64,000 nucleotides of DNA from positions 552,994,705 to 553,058,704 of the forward strand of contig NC_092872.1 of NCBI RefSeq assembly GCF_028372415.1, written 5' to 3'. How positions within the stretch are numbered: position 1 is the stretch's first letter; the number at the start of each line of letters is the position of its first letter. This document shows positions 45,403-56,009 of the stretch, one piece after another. The translations under genes and the position numbers were made by a program. The DNA is from Notamacropus eugenii. Its lineage: Eukaryota; Chordata; Mammalia; Diprotodontia; Macropodidae. A model generated the notes under the pieces. The model was not told the origin of the DNA and did not search any database. It saw only the letters and a list, made by a program, of their open reading frames with translations.

Positions 45403-45945
45403 TGGAGAGCATGAATTGGAGTGGAGAAGAAAACTATGAGCCAAGTACTGTATTCTAAAAAAGAGCAGAAGGAGGAAGGAGAGAAGGAAGAAGAAAAGAA
45501 GAAAAAAGAAGGAAGATCATAAAAAGAATCTAAAGTTTCATAAATAACAGTAACAAATATCTTTTCAAGGCATTGTCACTGGTTGAAATGAGCTTCAAAA
45601 AAGTGGATGCTTAGTAATGGTGAGAGAGAGGGGAAAAAGGAATGGCTGTGGGAAGTAGGGAGTATTGAAGCCATGTCTTCTCTCCCAGCACATTATGACT
45701 TGGAAACAATGGAGAAAGTAGTAATGTTTTATATGCCTTTAAGAGAAAACCAGGTTTCAAGGAGTCTTATAAAATGGGAAAAAATGTGAGAGGAAGCTAT
45801 CTAGGATGTAAGGGAATATATGTATTAAAAAGGCATAGAGATGCCAGAGAATATAACAAAAGAAAAAGATAGAAAAATTTAAGGTCTAGATCAGCATTGT
45901 TTAGAAATGAATTCACCATGATGGTGTAGAGTCAGTTTATGAGGG
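45403..45945. other. no gene seen; purine-rich patch
   Basis: Includes an A/G-rich patch at 45460-45525, probably the decayed tail of the L1. The remainder is unassigned. Confidence 0.45.
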
Positions 45946-46262
45946 GAAAATATGAGTTTGTCCTTCATTGTCAAAGAGACCATGCCATCAGAGAAATGAT
46001 GACACGACTTGTACTTGACTTTGTTTTGTGTGAGGGAGGGCTGTTCAGGGTCACCAGCCTCACTTCTCCTCCAGAGCCATCTGAATCCAGTGACCAGATT
46101 TTCATCAGGATGACTGGAGATGACCCAGGATGATGCAATTGGGGTTAAGTGACTTGCCCAAGTGACAGATAGTGAGTGTCAAGTGTCTGAAGTGAGATTT
46201 GAACGCAGGTCCTCCTGACTCCTGTACTGGTGCTCTATCTACTGAACCACCTGGCTGGCCCC
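45946..46262 (-). repeat. full-length long-tail SINE, minus strand
   Basis: Plus strand: gagtttgtccttcattgtca, gagagggctgttcagggtca-like, tctccagagccatctgaatc, gatgacccaggatgatgcaa, gggttaagtgacttgcccaa and tactgaaccacctggctggc. It pairs, inverted, with the copy at 47267-47578. Confidence 0.9.
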
Positions 46263-46539
46263 CCCCATATACAAAGTCATACACAGAAATATACATATAT
46301 ATACATGTATGTATATAAATATAGGCATGTATTTGCATTTGGAGACATCTTTCCTATAATTTCATCTGTGTAGGTAACTCTTAATGTGGAAAAATCCTCT
46401 GCAGATACTGATTTACAATTCAGTGGTAATTTTTAATTTTAGTTGCCTAGGACACAGTTTAAATGTCCATGGGTACCAAGTTGGTATGTATAATAGACAG
46501 GCCTAAAACTCAGGTGATAATAATAAAACTGGTGATGAT
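46263..46539. other. AT/CA microsatellite, then unassigned
   Basis: A tatacatatatatacatgta-like tract at 46280-46325 follows the poly-C end of the SINE. The rest is unassigned, with a small tgatgatgatgattatga run near 46530. Confidence 0.6.
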
Positions 46540-46795
46540 GATGATTATGATGATGGTAGCTAGCATTTCTATAGTATTAGAAGATTAGCAAAATGCTTTA
46601 CACATGTCTCATGTGAAACTCATGGTAACCCTTTTGAGTTAGGTGCTATTAATATTTCCATTTTTACAGATGAGAAAACTGAGCTTCACAGTAGGTAAGT
46701 AGCTTACCCAGGACAAATGAATATACCCAGTTGGTACTGAGGCACAATTTGTATTCAAGTCTCCCATTATTCAAGCACTCTATCCACTTTAATAT
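46540..46795 (-). repeat. MIR/THER-type SINE, antisense
   Basis: It reads gtagctagcatttctatagt, aaaatgctttacacatgtct, ttttacagatgagaaaactg, aagtagcttacccaggacaa and tcaagcactctatccact. Confidence 0.8.
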
Positions 46796-47266
46796 TGTCT
46801 GTTAATTCTAGCAACTTCTTGGTTTGTTCTTCATGATCTGTCCTGACTAGACCAGTGTATAACTGATGACACAATCTTTTCAAAAAATTCCTGTCTTTTC
46901 CTTTGTAAAATTCAGGATTGAAAAAGACAGTTGCCTTTTTGTGTATTGGAAGGAATGAGTTGATTTCTAAATACCTGGACTTCTTGACAGGTCTTCCTTT
47001 CTCAAAGGCTACCCTTCTATTCACTATGCCATATTACGTCTATCCCTCTATCCATGTAGTTATCTATTTGTTCACTCTCGAGAGATCACTGTCACGTGGT
47101 CTTTTTTTTCCTCCCAGAATACATACTACTAGCCAACTTCTCACAAACCCTTCATAGAATATTCTTAATATGTCACTTAGAGCAGAGGTGGAATTACACA
47201 TGATTCCACTATCTCCCATACAGATTCTTGTGTATCACTAATAGAGCACATATCTTGTTTCTTAGG
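46796..47266. other. unassigned; holds an 85-codon minus-strand frame
   Basis: The minus-strand frame 47024-46767 reads MNRRVAFEKGRPVKKSRYLE and later NFLKRLCHQLYTGLV. It has a normal residue mix, unlike most frames in this window, but its last codons lie in the MIR SINE and I recognise no family. It may be chance or a remnant of an exon or retrocopy. The rest has no named feature. Confidence 0.2.
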
Positions 47267-47578
47267 AGTAGCTAGGTGGTGCACTGGATAGAGCACAAGT
47301 GCAGGAGTCAGGAGGACCTGCGTTCAAATCTCACCTCAGACACTTGACACTCACTAGCTGTGTGATTTTGGGCAAGTCACTTAACCCCAATTGCCTCATC
47401 TTGGGTCATCTCCAGTCATCCTGATGAAAATCTGGTCACTGGATTCAGATGGCTCTGGAGGAGAAGCGAGGCTGGTGATCTACACAGCCCTCACTCACTC
47501 AAAACAAAGTCAAGTGCAAGTTATGCCATTATTTCTCTGATGGCATGGTCTTCTTTGGCAATGAAGGATGAACCACAT
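47267..47578 (+). repeat. full-length long-tail SINE
   Basis: It reads gtagctaggtggtgcactgg, ggtcaggaggacctgcgttc-like, gggcaagtcacttaacccca, attgcctcatcttgggtcat, ggctctggaggagaagcgag and gatggcatggtcttctttgg. It is inverted relative to 45946-46262. Confidence 0.95.
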
Positions 47579-47949
47579 GAGAGGAAAATATTTTTACCTA
47601 GGCAGATGGATCTACCCTGAATCAGGGGAAGAGGGATTGATTATTATTATTTAGCCGTAGGGCAGGGGAAGGACTAAACAAGGAAAAAAATGTATTCTAA
47701 ACGAACTACACAGTTCTAATCAGAAATCTAGTACGAAAGTGTCAGCCACTTGGTGCCCTCTTAGTTGATTAAAAAGAAGAGATGGCCAATGGAAATTGAC
47801 TATATGCTTATCAGAGAAACTTGCTGTGAAACTTTTCTTTCTAATTTTAGCTGCTTTGGTTTTGTTTGTGCATTTTTTTTTATTTCATGTAATGAGAATT
47901 ATTTATTTTACCTCCCGTTATTCTCTCTATTGTTTACTCATAAATTCTT
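47579..47949. other. no feature recognised
   Basis: Unassigned sequence. Confidence 0.5.
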
Positions 47950-48651
47950 CCCTTGTTCACTGATCTGAGAGGTTAATTGTTTTCCCATTTTCCCCGAATT
48001 AACTTATGTCACTCTTTATTCTAAATCACATATCTACTTATATTGATATATGGTATGAGATGTTGATCTATGTTTAGTTTCTGCCAAAGTGCTTCCCAGT
48101 TTTCCCAGCAGTTTGTTGGCAAAAGGGAGTTCTTGCCCCCAAAGCTTGAATCTTTGGGTTTATTAAACCTTCAATTACTGTGATTGGTTACTATAGGTGA
48201 TCCAGCACTCCATTTCTTAGTCATTATAACATTGTTTTGATTATTACTGATTTGTAGTATGTTTGAAATCTAGTTCCTTCAATGTTTTTTGATTCCTTTA
48301 ACAATTTTTTACCATTTGTTTTTCCAGATGAATTTTGTTGCTATTTTTTCTAATTATGTAGATATTTTATGTAATTTAGTAAGGCAGTGAATAAGTAAAT
48401 TAATTGAGGTGCAAATGTCACTTTTATTATATTTGCTCAGGCCACCTATGACCGATTAATATCTGTCCAGTTGTTTAGATGTCTTTTATTTGTGTGAAAA
48501 AAATGTTTTATAATGATGTTCATAAAGTTCCTGTGTTTGTCTTAGCAGATAATATTTCAGTTTTTTATATTGTCTGCAATTATTTTAAATGAAATTTCTT
48601 TTCTTACTATTCCTAGTAGGTTTTGTTGGTAATCTATAGAAACATTGATGA

Positions 48652-49274
48652 GTAATGTTTTTTACTTAATAATATTTTTTCAATTACATATAAAAATAGT
48701 TTTTAACATTCATTTTTGTAAGATTTTTAGTTCCAAATTCTTCTTTCCCCTCTTCCCTCCTTCCTCCTTAAGACAGAAAGAAATCTGATATAGGTTATAC
48801 ATGTACAGTTGTGTTAAACATATTTTCACATTAATCATGTTATGAAAGAAGAATCAGAACAAAGGAAGAAAATCATGAGAAACGAAAAAAAACATAAAAC
48901 AACAAAAAAGTGAAAATCTTATACTTCAATCTGCATTTAGACTCCATAGTTCTTTCTCTAGATGTGGGTACCATTTTCTATCATGAGTCTTTTGGAATTG
49001 TCTTGGATCATTGTACTGCAGAGGACAGCTACATCTACCATAGTTGATAATGGCACAATGCTGTGTTGCTGTGTACAGTATTCATTTGGTTCTGCTCACT
49101 TCACTCAGCATCAGTTCATGTAAGTCTTTCCAGGCCTTTCTGAAGTCTGTCTGCTCATCATTTCTTATAGCACAATAGTATTCCATTACATTCATATACT
49201 ATAACTTGTTTATCCATTCCCTAATTGATGGACATCCTCTCAATTTCCAATTCTTTGCCACCTCCAAAAAGAAC

Positions 49275-49338
<64 letters not shown>

Positions 49339-49561
49339 GATATAGTATATGTGGGTTCTTTTCCCTTTTTATGATCTCTTTAGGCCACAGACCTAGTAGT
49401 GGTATTTCTAGATCAAAAGATGTGACTTTTTATAGCCTTTTAGGTATACCTCCAAATTGCTCTCCAGAAGAGTTGGATCAGTTCATTACTCCACCAACAA
49501 TACATTAGTGTTCTCATTTCCCATACCTTTTCCAGTATTTATCATTTACCTTTTCTAATTT
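48652..49561 (-). repeat. L1/HAL1 3' end, minus strand, inserted in L1 ORF2
   Basis: It begins (plus strand) with the reverse of an A-rich tail, then ctcttccctccttcctcctt, gatataggttatacatgtac, gactccatagttctttctct, ggttctgctcacttcactca, tcctctcaatttccaattct and ctgtgtcaacaatac-like sequence. Flanks ttgatga at 48645-48651 and 49562-49568 are a candidate 7-bp target duplication. Confidence 0.85.
49277..49339. repeat. (ATCT)n microsatellite
   Basis: About 15 clean atct units inside the minus-strand L1/HAL1 end. Long pure tetranucleotide runs are usually polymorphic. Confidence 0.97.
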
Positions 49562-50234
49562 TTGATGATTTATGTGGGTTTATTTTATATCCTGAAATTT
49601 TGCTAAATTGTTATTTGTTATTGTTTTAGGTGATTCACTAGGGTTATCTAAATGTGCCTTTCTAGAGTCTGCAAACATTGAGTTTTATTTCTGCTTTGCT
49701 TATTCTTATTCCCTCTTTTTTTTCTTATTGGTATAGCTACAATTTCTAGTAAAACATTTTATAATAGTGATGTGATCATGGGAATCATGGCTCTAACTCA
49801 GATGTTATTGGGAAGGTTTTAGTTTATCCCCATTGTAGATAATGCCTGTGTTTGCTTTTAGATAGATACTACTTATCATGCTCCTATGGACAAATGTGTT
49901 TTTAGTAGGAATGGACATTGTATTTTGTCAAAAAGATTTTTTTTGAGGCAACTGTATGGCTTCTATTGGTTCTGTTATTGATATTCTCAATTATGTTTTA
50001 AATTTTCCTAATATTGAACCAGCTCTGCATTCCTGGTATAAATCACAACTGATCATACTGAGATTTTGAGATACATTGCTGTAATGAAAAATGAAAATTA
50101 AAGTAACTCTGTGACTCCCCCTTATGCCCATCAAACTAGTAAAGATGAAAAAAAGAGAAATGTGACAAATATTGAATGGACACCATTTAAATGGCATATT
50201 CCCAAGGCAATGTTAATAGCACTGATGGTGGCTG

Positions 50235-50665
50235 TGAATATGCCAGCATAGTTCTGATCCACAAAGTATAACACACTCTCCATGTAGAAGGTAGAAGAAA
50301 AACATTTATGCAGACATTAGAAACTCAAATCTCAACACCAAAAAGGAAATCTGTCATGTAACTAAGTAGTCAATACACAGTATCACAGTAGGGGACTACA
50401 TCATTCCCAAGCCTTCCCTGCCTCCCACTGGGGCCTTCATACAAACAAAAATTCACAAGACTAGCTGTGCCTACCTGCCTCCTCTCTCCTCTTTCCCAGT
50501 TGCTATTACCAACTTTCATTCAGTTCTGCTCCACCCTTCCTGTTTGACCTGTTCATCAAGCTCTTCCTACCACCTGCAACTTAGGCTAGTATGTGATTTA
50601 AGTAGGTCACATGGGCCTATTAATGGGTGGGAAAGATCTTCAGATTAAGCAAAAAATACATTAAC
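50235..50665 (-). repeat. 3' LTR of the minus-strand provirus relic
   Basis: The plus strand begins tgaatatgccagcatagttc and ends cacatgggcctattaatggg followed by gaaagatc and a run to about ttaaca at 50665. The region with agaaaaacatttatgcagac includes tttat, so the minus strand has an ataaa-type polyadenylation region. Confidence 0.75.
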
Positions 50666-52795
50666 AATATATTCAACCCCAAGAGCTTTCTTATTCCTTA
50701 CATAGGTTGGCGGGGCAACTGGTATCAACAGAACTGTAACAGGGATAACAGAAAATAAGCATATAAAATAATATCTCAGGGTGGGGTTTGAGCACAAGTA
50801 CCCCATCATTCCCCTCTCAAACTAATGGGGCCCAAAATCCTTTAGGGTAAGTGGCGAAGACGTCTTCTTCCATAGTTGCTTCCTGATGAAATTGGTCCTA
50901 AAGCTATCCCTGCCCCAAGAGTCCCATTTGAGGGAGTCAGTTCCTCAGCCATCATCCACAGCTTGGTTAACACCAGGTCCAAGGGTGACAGCATGTTGGA
51001 TGGGGGTGACATCTGGCTTAAACAGTCAATCATCTGCAGGTGGAGGGTATTTAGCCTGAAGAAAACAAATCTGACAAACAAGGTGAACAGACAAAAAGTC
51101 AAAAGTAAATAAGGAGACAATAGCCAGAAACATGGTAGATATAAGGTCAGTCATGCTTCTGAAGTCCATGAACCCACAACCATAGTCTCATTCACTGTTG
51201 TTTATTGTTGTTTTATAATTTGAAGTTTTGGGGTCATCATTATGGCTAGAGATATACTTTCTTTAATCTGAGCTGGGGCCTGGCCAATTTCCTATTCTCC
51301 TTAAAGATGTAACAAACTTGGATACAAGGGTTCAGGAAGATCTGTAGGGGCAGTTCATACTTCTCAGTTCCATCTACAATCAAGTCCCTTTTCTCAGTAC
51401 ATTTTGTATAGTTCATTAGTTTGAATACCATCTATGCTTCCAAAATCTACCCTTGCTCTCAATAGAGTAGTAAATAATTTTTTTCTTGTCAATCTATTCT
51501 GACTTTGAATCCACTGGCTATTTACTTTTCTCTCTTGAGGAAATTTATCTTTTCCCCAATCCCCTAATTCACTTAACTGTGAAATCTTATACAGCACTTG
51601 AGAAAAGGGTACACTATTTCCCCAATTAGTAGAGTAAGAACTAGTGGCTTGTAAGCAAGAGAAGCCATCTTCACTATAATATTCCTATGGGAAACTGCAA
51701 AGGTGGTATCACAGTATACATCTGCATTTCCAATCAGTATGACAATCTTCATTACCTCCTCCTTTAACATTCTTATACAGTCCCTAAGTGAATACCAGGA
51801 TCTACCTCTACTAGGTCACTTAAAGTCAGTAGGATACTGTTTATTATATTCATCTGCTGCCAAAGTTAACAGATTAGTCATATTATTACCTCTTTGAATA
51901 TTGTAATTCTAAAAGCTTTCAGTACAAAAGGATTCTAATGCCTATTAATTTCAAGCAATCCATGCCATCTATCAATACACCTCCAGCCCCTTCATCACTG
52001 ATTCTCCCCATCCAAGATATTAATAATTCTTCCATCCTTCGGGTGACCTGCCTCAACATATCTGTGACCTTCTGCTGAGTAAAATATTCAATTATTTCCC
52101 TAAACACTGTGTTGCTCCTCTGGTTCTCCAATTTTTCCCTTAGTATTGGGCATGCTTCTGCTTGAGAAGCCTCCCCTTCTAACACTGTTTCATTTCCTTG
52201 CTCTGACTTTGTTACATTTTCCTCCCACACACTATCCTGTCAATCATTATTGTGGCAACTAGGCTGGGTCTGTACAAAAGTTGTATGCACACTTTTTTTT
52301 GCCAGTTTTTTTCTTCTTCTGAGCTGAATGAATGGTTTTTTCTTCTGTCACCTAAGACTGTCTAGCTTGCTTTTTTAAAGGAGAGCTCGAATGCTGAGAA
52401 TTCCCATGCAAACTAGTTAACTCTTTTTCTATCTGAATTTTTTCTTCAGTAGCTCATCTCTACTTTTACACAAAATATGGCCACCTGTTAATAAAATTCA
52501 GTCTCTCCAACACACCCTTGCCAGTTCTTTCCCTGGTTTTACTGGTATTTCTTACAAGCACTTTTCCAAATCTCTAGGTTCTCCCTCCTGTAACCTTGAT
52601 TCCCAGTTTTCACAGGGTCCAGTGCTTTTAGCCCATTCCCTTGCTAGGAAGGAATAAGGTAAATCCTCTTATCCTGGGATATCTATTTCCTCCTCTAAAT
52701 ACTTTCTGCCTCCAAATAGAGATTTTATACACTATGATCCTGTTTCTGATGTCAAATGTATTGCTCAGCAATATTCCCAGAACTGAGGGAAACTA

Positions 52796-53159
52796 TGAAT
52801 ATGCCAGCATAGTTCCGAATCACAAAATATGACAGAGTCCCCATTTAGAAAGCAGAAGAAAAACATTTATTCAGACACCAGAAAGTGAAATCCCAACACC
52901 AGAAAGCCAAATCCATCATAGCAACACAGAAATCCATCATAGTAACCAAGGAGTCTGTACACATTATCAGGTCTTCCTACAAATGAACACCCTCAAACAA
53001 AATGCCCTTTTTTTACCCAAAGCCAGCTGCCTGTTTTCTTGTCTCTTTCTACCCATTCAGCAAACTCCTCTCACTACAGACTCCATGTGACTTAGACTTC
53101 CATGTGACTCATGGACTTATTAATGTGTGGGAAAGATATTCCCATTTAAGTTACCATTG
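52796..53159 (-). repeat. 5' LTR of the minus-strand provirus relic
   Basis: Homologous to 50235-50665: tgaatatgccagcatagttc, cagaagaaaaacatttattc, gactccatgtgacttagact and ttattaatgtgtgggaaaga. It is somewhat shorter than its partner. Confidence 0.75.
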
Positions 53160-53700
53160 TGAATGGGTAAACTAATGTATCTTCAGTAGGTCTGTGAAGT
53201 GGTCCAGTCACTCTGGAAAAACATTTGCAATTAAGGTCCTAAAGTTACAAAACTGTGCATACTCTCTGACTCAATACCAATTCTAATATTATCTTCCCAA
53301 TAAGGTCAAAGAAAAAGGAAAAGTTCCCATATGCAGAAAAATATTTTTTGTAGCTCTCTTCATAGTAGCAAAGAACAATAACAAAACAAAACAAACAAAC
53401 AAAAAAAACAAACCTGAAACATATGTAGGTTTCCACTAATTGGGGAAAAGAAATTTTGGCATAAAATGTAATTGATTAGTATTTTTCCATAAAAATGAAA
53501 AAAATGGACAAATTCTGAGTAACTTGAACTGATTTCCAAGAATTGATACAGAGTAAAATGAGCAACACAAAGGGAAAATTTTATATGATGAAAAATTACG
53601 AAGAAAAATATCTTTGAAGGACTAAATCTCTGACTGGTATTTCAGAGGACCAGTGAAAAAGGCTGTACTCACATCCTATCAGAAAGGTGATGTACTTATA

Positions 53701-53964
53701 ATGAAGAATATGAGTTACATTTTTTTTATTTGGCCAAAGTGTAGTCTCATTGTGCCTGCCCATTCATGTAGGTATTTGAAGGGTTTTTTTCTATTTTATG
53801 TTTTGATTAATCCAGGGTAGATCAAAAGAGATAAAATAAATTACTCTTTCTTGGAAGAAAAACAATGGAATTAAATTTTTAAAAAAGGAAATTAACTTAA
53901 TGTACAAGTCAAAGATCAATAAAATGTGTTTATGGAAAAGTGATCTTTCAAATACTTGAGTAAA
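53701..53964. other. no feature recognised
   Basis: Unassigned AT-rich sequence, possibly the decayed L1 3' UTR. Confidence 0.4.
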
Positions 53965-54065
53965 CTGATTGTAGAATCAGAGATAAAGAATTGAAATGGA
54001 TCTAGAGGCGATTTGATTCAACTTCATCTTTTTAAAGATGAGAAACCTGAGAAGTAAGAAAATGA
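53965..54065 (-). repeat. CR1/L3 3' end, antisense
   Basis: It reads tgtagaatcagagataaaga, attgaaatggatctagaggc, gatttgattcaacttcatct and gatgagaaacctgagaag. Confidence 0.55.
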
Positions 54066-54279
54066 GATTGTACAAGAAAAGGAGGCTGTACAGAAAAGGG
54101 TCAGAGGTGAAAATTGAACCTAGATCCCATTACTCTAAAGTCAATGCTGCTTCCAGTGACACATTTCCTCCCTTATGCCATGAACCACAGCATGAGTTTT
54201 CTTATCTCCTGGCTAAACATCTCTAGTTTTGTGTGTTTTTTAAAATTGATACCCTAAATACCATTGTATCTAATTCCCT
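54066..54279. other. short unassigned stretch
   Basis: No clear feature was recognised; it may belong to the same CR1/L3 relic. Confidence 0.4.
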
Positions 54280-54440
54280 CACCAGCCTGGTCTCTCTCCT
54301 CCAGTTTTATTCTAATTTGTCAAAGTCCTTCCTAAAATGAAGTTCCTTGACCAGGGCAAAGTAGATGATCAATTAGTCAGTCAATAAACATGTATTAACT
54401 GACTGATCACTTTCCTCAATAAATGTTTATTGACTTACAG
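54280..54440 (-). repeat. CR1/L3 fragment, antisense, joined to an L2-type tail
   Basis: It reads tctctctcctccagttttat, aatttgtcaaagtccttcct, aaaatgaagttccttgacca and gggcaaagtagatgatc. A tail with tcagtcaataaacatgtatt and caataaatgtttattgactt follows. Confidence 0.6.
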
Positions 54441-55344
54441 GTCACCATCTTTATTCTGAATACTTTCCCTCTGTTATGTAATGATTAGAATTCATCATAG
54501 TCTGTATTGATATGGTATCTCACAAAGAGTCTAGATCAGTGTTTTGCCTATGTAGATACTCAATGATTGTTCATTAGATGAAAATCTATTTCTGATTACA
54601 GGGCACATGTTTTCTTGTTTCTTCCATATAAATAGCAATAAACAAAAGGTTCTGGGAGGACATTGGTGGAAATGGGAATTATTTACTAGAGCAACCTTGA
54701 CTGTCAGGTCCCTTGAGTGATTATTTACACACTCATTTGCATGGATCTGCATAAATCATGATGCCATCTGTACTCTTCTTCTGTGATTAAATTTAACACA
54801 GTAAAATAACTTTGCTATTGCAAAAGTTGTCATGTTTGATGTCTTCTCTATCATTTTTGATCACTCCCTGTCTCAGCCTCCCAGGTTCTTCAGACACAGG
54901 CTGTCAACCCAGAGTCACTGACTAAAGTGTTTTTGGTCATAGACCTCTCTTTAACTACTCATTTCCATAGTAACAATAAAAATATACACATTTTGAAAAG
55001 ATTTTTTAAAAAATGCTTGGACCCTCCCACTCACTGAAAATATGTGGTTTGGTGGGTCTGTTTCTCTTGGCTGGTAAGAAGACATGAAAACTCTGTTGTA
55101 TTTCAAGTGAAATACTGTGTTTCCATAGCCACCAATTTGCTTATTTTAAGTTTATGTATTAGGCAATAATGTACTGACCTGATTGAATAAACTGGAGACA
55201 TGCTAGGGCATCAAAACAAAACAAAGGTGAATAAAGGATTAGCCCCTATACAAGACTGATGATTTGGTGAAATGAATTGAATTACACAAACACCAATTTC
55301 TTGAACATACCCATCCTTCGAGTGCCAGACCTAGAGTCATTATG
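54441..55344. other. no feature recognised
   Basis: About 900 bp of unassigned sequence without a recognised repeat or gene. Confidence 0.45.
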
Positions 55345-55420
55345 AAGCCAACATAAAACATACCCAAAGTGCTTTGCAAATTTTAATGAACTGTATAAAT
55401 GTTAGTTATTATCACCCCAC
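55345..55420 (+). repeat. MIR/THER SINE tail
   Basis: It reads acccaaagtgctttgcaaat, tttaatgaactgtataaatg and ttagttattatca. Confidence 0.65.
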
Positions 55421-56009
55421 TTCTCTCATCTTTTCTGTTTGAGTTCAGCTACAAATAGTCTTGAGACCGATCTCCATTCTGTTGTGTTTTTTTTTTAATT
55501 GAAGGTTCTTAAGATTATTATACAGGTGAAAAAAAATGAATTACTCTAGAGATATTGATAACCTATCCAAACTCATTCTTCTGTGAGAAACAAATTCCCA
55601 CCCACTGATAACCTCCTCCTTTATTCCATTGATTCTGAATCCCTGGCTGTCATTATTCAAATGCCATTAGCTACCTAACACTGCCCACTCCCTTATTACT
55701 ATCCATTTCAGCCCAACCCTTCCTGACAACAATATTCTACAGGTAAAAGTTTGCTTTCATCTTAATTTATTTTTCTTTCCTGGTTCTTCCATCTTTTGGA
55801 TCTCACTGAGATATGACTTAACTCCTGATGACATAGTCTCCCTTTCCAGTACTGGTTGGACTTTAGCTCACTCCCACCGACTCAATGATCAAAGAAGGTG
55901 ACCTGTAAGTTTTCAGTTCTTCCAGGGTGGTATGATTTAAGGAGAGGTGTTTATTACTCTCCTGGCCTGTGTTCCAACCTGTGAGTGATCACATGCACAC
56001 ATGCATCTG
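55421..56009. other. no feature recognised
   Basis: Pyrimidine-rich unassigned sequence; the right part may be further upstream L2 sequence. Confidence 0.4.

Larger units (their letters stand above)
47950..50092 (-). repeat. L1 LINE ORF2 region, minus strand, split by a second L1/HAL1 end
   Basis: The plus strand is antisense L1 ORF2. The 3'-ward part (47950-48644) reads atatggtatgagatgttgat, ctatgtttagtttctgccaa, ccagttttcccagcagtttg, ttgaatctttgggtttatta and tgttttgattattactgatt. The 5'-ward part (49569-50092) reads tttatgtgggtttattttat, atcctgaaattttgctaaat and cctaatattgaaccagctct, gcattcctggtataaatcac. The two are continuous in mammalian L1 once 48645-49561 is removed. Reverse-transcriptase sequence is present but no open frame remains. 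Confidence 0.85.
50235..53159 (-). mobile_element. endogenous retrovirus relic, LTR-internal-LTR, minus strand
   Basis: Two homologous LTRs in the same orientation (50235-50665 and 52796-53159) flank about 2.1 kb. That is much shorter than a whole provirus, so large internal parts are lost. The internal region has a gag-like open stretch near 51919-52230 (minus) and, next to the 3' LTR (50842-51120, minus), a hydrophobic segment of the sort found at the end of env. It is clearly broken, with many interruptions. The LTRs differ visibly from each other, so it is old. It sits inside an L1 and shares LTR family with the solo LTRs at 19073 and 34122. Confidence 0.75.
50093..53700 (+). repeat. L1 LINE 3' region split by a provirus relic
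   Basis: The left part (50093-50234) reads aaaatgaaaattaaagtaac, tctgtgactccccctt, catcaaactagtaaagatga and aatattgaatgg, the same region as 8590-8690. The right part (53160-53700) reads ggtccagtcactctggaaaa, ttacaaaactgtgcatactc, ccactaattggggaaaagaa and gagtaaaatgagcaacacaa. It is more diverged than other L1 ends here and so probably older. Confidence 0.75.

Noticed and set aside
49277-49339. CRISPR-like regularly spaced repeat
   Set aside because: It is a simple ATCT tetranucleotide run without spacers; nothing in the window resembles a CRISPR array.
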